NCBI GenBank assembly: GCA_028280635.1
Contig: JANQLM010000037.1
Coordinates: 1-64,000 of the forward strand
Source of the DNA: Halieaceae bacterium
GTDB taxonomy: Bacteria > Pseudomonadota > Gammaproteobacteria > Pseudomonadales > Halieaceae
Length of the DNA stretch: 64,000 nt
Reading direction: 5' to 3'
The notes below the pieces were generated by a model. The model did no database searches. It had not been told where the DNA came from and saw only the letters and a program-made list of their open reading frames with translations. This document shows positions 58,046 through 64,000 of the stretch, piece by piece; positions within the stretch are counted from its first letter, which is position 1; each line of letters starts with the position of its first letter. Made by a program: the position numbers and the translations under genes.

Positions 58046-59863
58046 TTGCGCACCCTTCTTCGCAGCCTGCTGGCGCTCTGCCTGCTGAACTTCGCCGCCT
58101 GCAGCACTGAGCGCGACAACACCGCCACCGCGGTTACCGCCCCGGACGAACCCAGCGCCTTCCGCCAGTTCCTAGACGCCAACTACGCCGTCGACATGGC
58201 CCAGAAGCCGCGCACCGCCTCGCGCCGCGGCCTGCGTGACAACAACCGCGAGTGGGACCCCTACTCGGAGACGTTCTTCGATACCCAGCGGCAGCAGTGG
58301 GAAGAGCGTCTGGCGGCACTGCCCCAGTTCGACCAGGCAACCCTGGACGCCGGAGAGGCCATTTCCTGGCAGCTCTACGAACAGGAGCTGAAGCGCAGCA
58401 TCGCCAGCGATGAGTTTCGCCACCAGAAATACGTGATACATCACTACCGCGGTGTGCACACCCGGGTTCCCACGTTCCTCGCCAATATGCACCCGGTGGC
58501 GAGCGTGCAGGATATGGAGGACTACATTGCGCGCCTCAACGCGGTGGACACCTTGTTCTCGGAGGTGATCGAGCAGCTGGAGATTCGCACGGAGAAAGGT
58601 GTATTCCTGCCGCGCTGGTCCTACGTCAAGCTGATGGACACCATCAGCAACACCGTCACCGGTATCCCCTTTGACGACAACGGCAGCTCCAGCTTCTGGA
58701 CCGATATTCAACGCAAGCTGGACAGACTGGAGCTGACAGTCCAGGCCAGGGCGAAACTGGAAGACGCCGCGCGCGCAGCACTGCTTGAGGTGGTTAAGCC
58801 CAGCTATGAGCGCCTCAACGCAGCGGCCGCCGCACAGGCCTCCCTCGCTCCGGAAGGTGATGGTGTATGGAAGCACCCGAACGGTGACGCTTTCTACGCC
58901 GAGCGCCTCGCCTACTACACCACCACCGAGCTCAGCGCAGAGCAGATTCACAACATCGGCCTGGAGAACGTGGCGCGCATCCACGGCGAAATGCGCGGCA
59001 TCATGGAAAAAGTCGGCTTTGAAGGGGATCTGCCGGAATTCATGGAGTATATGCGCGAGAGCCCGGACTTCTATTACCCCAACACCGACGAAGGCCGCGC
59101 CCGCTACATGATCGAAGCAACCGAGATGATCGATACCATGCGCGAGCGCCTGCCCGAGTACTTTGGCCTGCTGCCGAAGGCTGATGTCATCGTCAAGCGG
59201 GTTGAACCTTTCCGGGAACAGGCGGCGGGCAAGGCGTTCTACCAGGCGCCGCCGGAGGACGGGTCACGGCCCGGCATCTACTACGCCAACCTCTACGATA
59301 TGAAGTCCATGCCCGTCTACCAGATGGAAGCGCTGGCCTATCACGAGGGCATTCCCGGCCACCATATGCAGCGGGCCATTTCCATCGAGAAGCAGGATAT
59401 CCCCGCCTTCCAGAAGTACGCCTGGTTTACCGCGTACACTGAGGGCTGGGGCCTATACACCGAGGAACTGCCGAAGGAGATGGGCTTCTACACGGACCCG
59501 TATTCAGACTTCGGCCGCCTGGCGATGGAGCTGTGGCGTGCCGCCAGGCTTGTCGTAGACACGGGTTTGCACCACAAGCGCTGGAGTCGTGAAGAGGCCG
59601 TCGAATACCTGGTCGCCAACACCCCCAACGCGCGTTACGACGCCGAGAAGGCCATCGGGCGCTACGCCGTCATGCCGGGGCAGGCGACCGCCTACATGAT
59701 CGGCAAGCTGAAGATCATGGAACTGCGCGAAAACGCCCGCGCTGCACTCGGCGAGCGCTTCGACATTCGCGGTTTCCACGACGAGGTCTTGAAGGATGGC
59801 CCGGTACCGCTATACATACTGGAAGAGAAAATTGATCGCTGGGTGGTGAGCCAACAGGGCTAA
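58046..59863 (+). CDS. DUF885 family lipoprotein, zinc-peptidase-like
   Basis: The 605-residue product has a lipobox AAC (FAACSTE, Cys near residue 18) and the DUF885 domain. HEGIPGHH in LAYHEGIPGHHMQRAIS is the HExxxH/HExxGH zinc motif, and downstream TEGWGLYTEELPKEMGFY supplies a further Glu. The family resembles carboxypeptidase Taq-type metallopeptidases. The TTG start at 58046 is supported by GGGAGA 8 bases upstream. It would be attached to the outer membrane. The substrate is likely a peptide, but no experiment-based assignment is claimed. Confidence 0.9.
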   Translation: MRTLLRSLLALCLLNFAACSTERDNTATAVTAPDEPSAFRQFLDANYAVDMAQKPRTASRRGLRDNNREWDPYSETFFDTQRQQWEERLAALPQFDQATLDAGEAISWQLYEQELKRSIASDEFRHQKYVIHHYRGVHTRVPTFLANMHPVASVQDMEDYIARLNAVDTLFSEVIEQLEIRTEKGVFLPRWSYVKLMDTISNTVTGIPFDDNGSSSFWTDIQRKLDRLELTVQARAKLEDAARAALLEVVKPSYERLNAAAAAQASLAPEGDGVWKHPNGDAFYAERLAYYTTTELSAEQIHNIGLENVARIHGEMRGIMEKVGFEGDLPEFMEYMRESPDFYYPNTDEGRARYMIEATEMIDTMRERLPEYFGLLPKADVIVKRVEPFREQAAGKAFYQAPPEDGSRPGIYYANLYDMKSMPVYQMEALAYHEGIPGHHMQRAISIEKQDIPAFQKYAWFTAYTEGWGLYTEELPKEMGFYTDPYSDFGRLAMELWRAARLVVDTGLHHKRWSREEAVEYLVANTPNARYDAEKAIGRYAVMPGQATAYMIGKLKIMELRENARAALGERFDIRGFHDEVLKDGPVPLYILEEKIDRWVVSQQG

Positions 59864-59899
59864 ACCGCTACCGCCACACCAGAACAGGGAGATAAAGCC

Positions 59900-61018
59900 A
59901 TGAAGATTGGTGTTCCAAAAGAGATAAAAACGCTGGAATTCCGCGTTGGTATGACGCCCGCCGGGGTGCGGGAGTTGGTGCACGACGGCCATCAGGTGAT
60001 GGTTGAGAGCAACGCCGGTGCCGGCATTGGCATGAGCGACGCAGACTACACCGCCGCCGGCGCCCAGGTGGTTGATACCCCGGAACAGGTATTCGCCGAG
60101 TCCGAGATGATCATCAAGGTCAAGGAACCGCAGCTCAACGAGTGCGCCATGCTGAGGGAAGGCCAGGTGCTGTTTACCTACCTGCACCTGGCGGCCGATC
60201 CGGAGCAGGCCAGGGCACTGCTGGACTCTGGTTGTACCGCTATCGCCTACGAGACCGTGACCAGCGATGGTCAGGGTCTGCCGCTGCTGACGCCGATGTC
60301 GGAAGTCGCCGGGCGCCTGTCCATCCAGTGCGGCGCCTTCGCCCTGCAGAAGGCCAACGGTGGCCGTGGCGTATTGCTGGGCGGCGTGCCCGGCGTTGAG
60401 CCAGGCCGCGTGGTGGTGGTGGGCGGCGGCGTTGCCGGCCTCGCTGCCGCCGATATGGCAGTGGGCCTGGGCGCTCAGGTGACTATCCTCGACCGCTCGA
60501 TTCCACGCCTGCGCTACATAGACGATATCTTCGGTGGCCGGGTGCACAACATCTACTCCACCAAGGACGAAGTCGACCGCCTGATTCCGCAGGCAGACCT
60601 GGTCGTTGGCTCGGTACTGATCCCCGGCGCCTCGGCGCCCAAGCTGGTGTCCGAGCAGAACATCAAGGACATGCAGCCCGGTGCCGTGGTGGTCGACATT
60701 TCCATTGACCAGGGCGGCTGTTTTGAAACCAGCCGGCCGACCACTCACGCCGACCCCACCTACGTCATGCATGACGTGGTCCACTATTGCGTCACCAATA
60801 TGCCGGGGGCCGTGCCGCGCACCAGCACCCTGGCGCTGACCAATGCCACCCTGCCCTTCACCCTGAGGCTTGCCAACAAGGGCTGGCGCCAGGCCCTGCG
60901 CGACGACCGCCACCTGGCCAACGGCCTCAATATCCACGCCGGCCAGGTGACCTTCCGAGCGGTAGCGGAGGATCTGGGCTACGCGTACCTCGCGGCTGAG
61001 CAGGCCATCGAGAGCTAA
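59900..61018 (+). CDS. ald: Alanine dehydrogenase
   Basis: The 372-residue enzyme interconverts L-alanine and pyruvate using NAD(H) and ammonia. It opens [26 protein letters not shown] with the conserved Arg15, has MIIKVKEPQ (active-site Lys), [10 protein letters not shown] (active-site His) and a Rossmann loop [29 protein letters not shown]. Length matches the family. GGGAGAT is about 8 bases before the ATG. It lies 36 bases after the DUF885 gene on the same strand. No Lrp-like regulator is next to it. Confidence 0.96.
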   Translation: MKIGVPKEIKTLEFRVGMTPAGVRELVHDGHQVMVESNAGAGIGMSDADYTAAGAQVVDTPEQVFAESEMIIKVKEPQLNECAMLREGQVLFTYLHLAADPEQARALLDSGCTAIAYETVTSDGQGLPLLTPMSEVAGRLSIQCGAFALQKANGGRGVLLGGVPGVEPGRVVVVGGGVAGLAAADMAVGLGAQVTILDRSIPRLRYIDDIFGGRVHNIYSTKDEVDRLIPQADLVVGSVLIPGASAPKLVSEQNIKDMQPGAVVVDISIDQGGCFETSRPTTHADPTYVMHDVVHYCVTNMPGAVPRTSTLALTNATLPFTLRLANKGWRQALRDDRHLANGLNIHAGQVTFRAVAEDLGYAYLAAEQAIES

Positions 61019-61133
61019 GCCCTGCTCACGGAACAGGGTTGCCCCGGGAAGAAGGCTCTTTCGGGGGCTCCCCTCATAGCACTCAGGTGCTAACCTTAAG
61101 GAAACAAGACTTCAGTTTCCGAGGGGACCAAAA

Positions 61134-62267
61134 ATGCGTCTGACTAGATCGTACCTGGCCACTGTGCTGGGCAGCCTGCTTTTGAGTGCCTGCGCCGAGC
61201 AGACCGAACCACCACCGCCCGCCAGCAGGCCGGTCAAAGTGTTTACCGTGGAAGGCCCGGGCGACCAGGCGATTCGCAACTTCCCGGCCGCGGTGCAGGC
61301 TTCGCAGCGGGCCGACGTGTCGTTTAGAGTGGCTGGCGTATTGCAGGAAATCCTGGTGCGGGAGGGTGAAAACGTCGAGCGCGGGCAACCGTTGGCACGG
61401 CTGGACCCGACTGACTACAAAATTATTTTGGAGGACCGGCAGGCGACCTTCGACAACGCCGAGCGCAACTTCGAACGCGCCAAGGAACTGATCGTCGACG
61501 GCAATATCTCCAAGCTGGATTACGACCGCATGGAGGCAAATTTCCGCACCGCACAGGCGGCATTGAGCCAGGCGCGGCAGGACCTCGAGTACACTGAACT
61601 GCACGCGCCTTTTGACGGATCGATTGGCCGCCGCGAAGTCGAGAACTTCGAGGAGGTGCTGGCCAAACAGACGATTTTCCGCTTCCAGAACCTGCAACAG
61701 CTCGACCTGATTATCGACCTGCCGGAGTCACTGATCCGCAGCCTGCGCGCCAGGGAAGACGATTTCGAGCCTGGTACCAGCCAGGGCGACAACGGAAACG
61801 AAGAAGTCACTGCCACCGCCAGCTTCGAAGGCCGGACCAACTCCAGTTTCCAACTCGCGATCCGCGAAGTGGCGACCAAGGCCGATCCCGAGACACAGAC
61901 TTTCCGCGTGACGCTGACCATGCCTCAGCCCAGCGAGTTCAGGGTGCTGCCTGGCATGACGGCCAACGTGGCTGTGGACTTCTCTCGGTTAATCACACTG
62001 GAGGCCGCCAAATGGGTGCCTATTTCCGCCGTGCAGGCGGACAGCGGATTGGACGCGAGGGTGTGGCTGATCGACCAGGACACCATGACCGTCAACAGCC
62101 ATCCCGTGAAAATTGGGCGCATGAGCGGCGGGCGCATCGAAGTCACCGACGGCCTCAATGGCGGCGAGGAGATCGTCAGTGTTGGCGCCGCCTACCTCTC
62201 CGAGGGTATGCGCGTGACGCGCATGCGTAAGAGCGAGCAGGCTGTGCCGCGCGAGGACGAAGCCTGA
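61134..62267 (+). CDS. RND efflux periplasmic adaptor lipoprotein (HlyD/AcrA type)
   Basis: The 377-residue protein has a lipobox LLSAC (near residue 18). The MFP layout follows: a beta-barrel/lipoyl strand with VSFRVAGVLQEILVREGENVERGQPLARLDPTDYK, a helical hairpin (about 95-160), ELHAPFDGSIGRREVENFEEV, and a C-terminal barrel including RVLPGMTANVAV. It joins the inner-membrane pump to an outer-membrane channel. GAGGGGAC is about 7 bases before the ATG. It overlaps the permease start by one base, so the pair is translated together. No TolC-like gene is in the window. Confidence 0.93.
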   Translation: MRLTRSYLATVLGSLLLSACAEQTEPPPPASRPVKVFTVEGPGDQAIRNFPAAVQASQRADVSFRVAGVLQEILVREGENVERGQPLARLDPTDYKIILEDRQATFDNAERNFERAKELIVDGNISKLDYDRMEANFRTAQAALSQARQDLEYTELHAPFDGSIGRREVENFEEVLAKQTIFRFQNLQQLDLIIDLPESLIRSLRAREDDFEPGTSQGDNGNEEVTATASFEGRTNSSFQLAIREVATKADPETQTFRVTLTMPQPSEFRVLPGMTANVAVDFSRLITLEAAKWVPISAVQADSGLDARVWLIDQDTMTVNSHPVKIGRMSGGRIEVTDGLNGGEEIVSVGAAYLSEGMRVTRMRKSEQAVPREDEA

Positions 62268-64000
62268 TGAATATCGGCGAATACTCGGTCCGCAATCCGG
62301 TCACCGCCTGGCTGCTGGTGGTGATTATGGTCGGCGGTGGCATCCTGGCTTTTGAGAACATGGGCAAGCTTGAGGATCCGCCGTTCACGATCAAGTCCGC
62401 CAAAATCCTGACACCGTACCCCGGGGCCACCGCCCAGGAAGTGCAGGACGAGGTGACTTATGTAATGGAAGATGCGATCCAGAACCTGGAGCAGGTGAAA
62501 TGGATCAAGATGTCCGTGTCCCGGCCCGGCCTGTCGGACATCCTGATCGATTTCAAGGATGAGTACCGCGCGGATGATTTCCCCAACATCTTCGATGAAC
62601 TGCGCCGCAAAATACAGGACGCAAGCCCCAACCTGCCGCCCGGCGCTGCTGACCCCATCGTCCTGGATGACTTCGGCGACGTCTATGGCGTATACGTCAC
62701 TCTCACGGGTGACGGCTATAGCTGGCGCGACCTGTTCGACACGGCGGACGCGCTGAAGAAGCAGCTCGTGCTGGTGCCCGGCGTACGCAAGGTCGTCATA
62801 GACGGTGTGCAGGACGAAGTTGTCTATGTAGATATCTCGCGCGCCCGCATGGCCGAGTTGGGCATCAGCATGTCGGAAATCACCAGGGTGCTGGAATCAC
62901 AGAATGTGGTGGTCAACTCAGGTAGCGTACGCGTGGGTGAAGACTACCTGCGTATCAGCCCCACCGGTAATTTCCAGTCCGTGCAGGAGATTGGTGAACT
63001 GCTTATCTCCTCCAACGAGCGCACGCTCATCCGCCTGAATGACATCGCCGCGATTACCCGGGCTTACAAGGAAGTGCCGACCAAGCTCTACTACGTAGAT
63101 GGCAAACCCGGCCTCAGTATGGGTATCTCCATGTTGGGTGGTGAGAATGTGGTCGCCGTCGGAGACCGCCTCGGAGACCGGCTGCAGGAGTTACTCCCGA
63201 TCATCCCCGTGGGCATGAACATGGCGGTCACTTACAACCAACCCAAGGAAGTCGACACCTCCGTGGGTGGTTTCATCCTCAGTGTGGGCCAGGCCGTCGC
63301 CATTGTTATCGGTGTATTGCTTCTGTTCATGGGACTGCGGGTAGGCATCATCATCGGCACCGTTCTGCTGATTACCGTGGCGGGCACCCTGTTCATCATG
63401 GATATCTACGGCATCGAGTTGCAACGGATTTCGCTGGGTGCACTGGTGATTGCCCTGGGAATGCTGGTGGACAATGCCATCGTCGTTGCGGAAGGCATGC
63501 TGGTAAGAATGAACGCGGGCATGAATGCCGCAAAGGCGGCCAGCGAGGCAGTGGGCAAGACCATCTGGGCGCTGCTTGGCGGCACCCTCATCGGCATCCT
63601 GGCTTTTTCCGCGATTGGCCTGTCACCGGATTCTACCGGGGAATTTGCCAGTTCGCTGTTCTACGTAATTCTGATATCCCTGTCCTTGAGCTGGCTGACT
63701 GCCGTGAGCACCACGCCTGCGCTGTGCAGGCTGCTCCTGCAACCGGGGAGCGGTGACGAGGATGCAGCGGACGCTTATGCCGCCAGGCCGTTCCAGATAT
63801 ACCGCGGCCTGCTCGCAAGTGCGGTGCGCGCCCGCTGGGCCACCGTGATCGGCGTCGTCGTGCTGTGGATTGCAGCATTGATTGGTTTCGGCTACACCAA
63901 GTCCGGTTTTTTCCCCGACGCCAACACGCCACTGTTCTTCGTGGACCTTTACACCCCGGAAGGCACGGATATTCGCAGCACTCGCGATGACACACTGCGC
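62267..64000 (+). CDS. RND efflux permease, N-terminal part (runs off the window)
   Basis: The frame starts ATGAATATCGGC at 62267, overlapping the adaptor stop, and is open to the window end, giving at least 578 residues. It begins MNIGEYSVRNPVTAWLLVVIMV and has the porter-domain pattern typical of AcrB-class pumps: PGATAQEVQDEVTYVMEDAIQNLEQV, PGVRKVVIDG and GMLVDNAIVVAEGM in helix 4. The helix-4 position equivalent to the second Asp of AcrB (Asp407-Asp408) is Asn, so only one proton-relay Asp is kept there. It should export a drug, solvent or metabolite with the adaptor. The C-terminal half is outside the window. Confidence 0.92.
   Translation, partial: MNIGEYSVRNPVTAWLLVVIMVGGGILAFENMGKLEDPPFTIKSAKILTPYPGATAQEVQDEVTYVMEDAIQNLEQVKWIKMSVSRPGLSDILIDFKDEYRADDFPNIFDELRRKIQDASPNLPPGAADPIVLDDFGDVYGVYVTLTGDGYSWRDLFDTADALKKQLVLVPGVRKVVIDGVQDEVVYVDISRARMAELGISMSEITRVLESQNVVVNSGSVRVGEDYLRISPTGNFQSVQEIGELLISSNERTLIRLNDIAAITRAYKEVPTKLYYVDGKPGLSMGISMLGGENVVAVGDRLGDRLQELLPIIPVGMNMAVTYNQPKEVDTSVGGFILSVGQAVAIVIGVLLLFMGLRVGIIIGTVLLITVAGTLFIMDIYGIELQRISLGALVIALGMLVDNAIVVAEGMLVRMNAGMNAAKAASEAVGKTIWALLGGTLIGILAFSAIGLSPDSTGEFASSLFYVILISLSLSWLTAVSTTPALCRLLLQPGSGDEDAADAYAARPFQIYRGLLASAVRARWATVIGVVVLWIAALIGFGYTKSGFFPDANTPLFFVDLYTPEGTDIRSTRDDTLR

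Noticed and set aside
61019-61133. Small hairpins between ald and the adaptor gene as a terminator
   Set aside because: AGCAC/GTGCT and CCCTG/CAGGG stems are short and no T-run follows.

Overview
The window is a GC-rich stretch of a Gram-negative chromosome with lipoprotein signal peptides, four-gene TonB-receptor operons, an RND efflux pump, an OmpA-like lipoprotein, three c-di-GMP enzymes, a class I DAHP synthase and an elongator tRNA-Met very like that of E. coli. This fits a marine gammaproteobacterium. The abundance of TonB-dependent receptors beside SDRs, an enoyl-CoA hydratase and a DUF3604 protein resembles the Halieaceae/OM60 type of genome, but that placement is a guess from gene content. 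No phage genes, transposases or CRISPR arrays were seen.

Layout. 0-5.8 kb: tRNA-Met, two divergent SnoaL-like proteins, a GST, a DUF998 membrane protein, a MarR/S41-peptidase pair and a secreted serine hydrolase. 6-16 kb: a surface-glycan neighbourhood with a fucosyltransferase-like protein, a GGT homologue, an operon of two paralogous sulfotransferases plus a TIM-barrel glycosidase-like protein, and a three-gene Gtr cluster (type-specific membrane transferase, GtrB, GtrA). 16-18 kb: a coiled-coil protein of unknown function and a haem c lipoprotein. 18.3-31 kb: a regulated uptake/oxidation region. One operon encodes a VOC lipoprotein, an SDR, a membrane PQQ dehydrogenase and a TonB receptor, with a TetR gene and a palindrome just upstream. 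A second TonB receptor lies next to a second TetR gene, with three copies of the same palindrome (ATATTG-N7-CAATAT) around that regulator. A third TetR and a secreted esterase follow. 31-36.6 kb: a diguanylate cyclase, a prolyl-4-hydroxylase/ATP-grasp fusion and two SDRs.

36.6-37.77 kb holds no convincing protein gene. It contains a REP-like palindrome, four tandem-type repeats and a region of roughly 560 bases that looks like an independent, highly structured non-coding RNA on the minus strand. The RNA candidate is bounded downstream by a strong intrinsic terminator and has many hairpins, including a C(UUCG)G tetraloop. This is the least explained part of the window.

37.8-47.9 kb: enoyl-CoA hydratase and DUF3604 operon divergent from a TonB receptor, a PPOX-type flavoprotein, a Tat-exported carotenoid oxygenase with a DUF2141 partner, and a divergent NarL-type two-component system. 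48-57 kb: a periplasmic KatG with an inverted repeat at its promoter, a GGDEF-EAL protein co-transcribed with an orphan pseudopilin, DAHP synthase and a CSS-motif EAL protein. 57-64 kb: an OmpA-like lipoprotein, a DUF885 metallopeptidase-like lipoprotein, alanine dehydrogenase and an RND pump whose permease runs off the window end.
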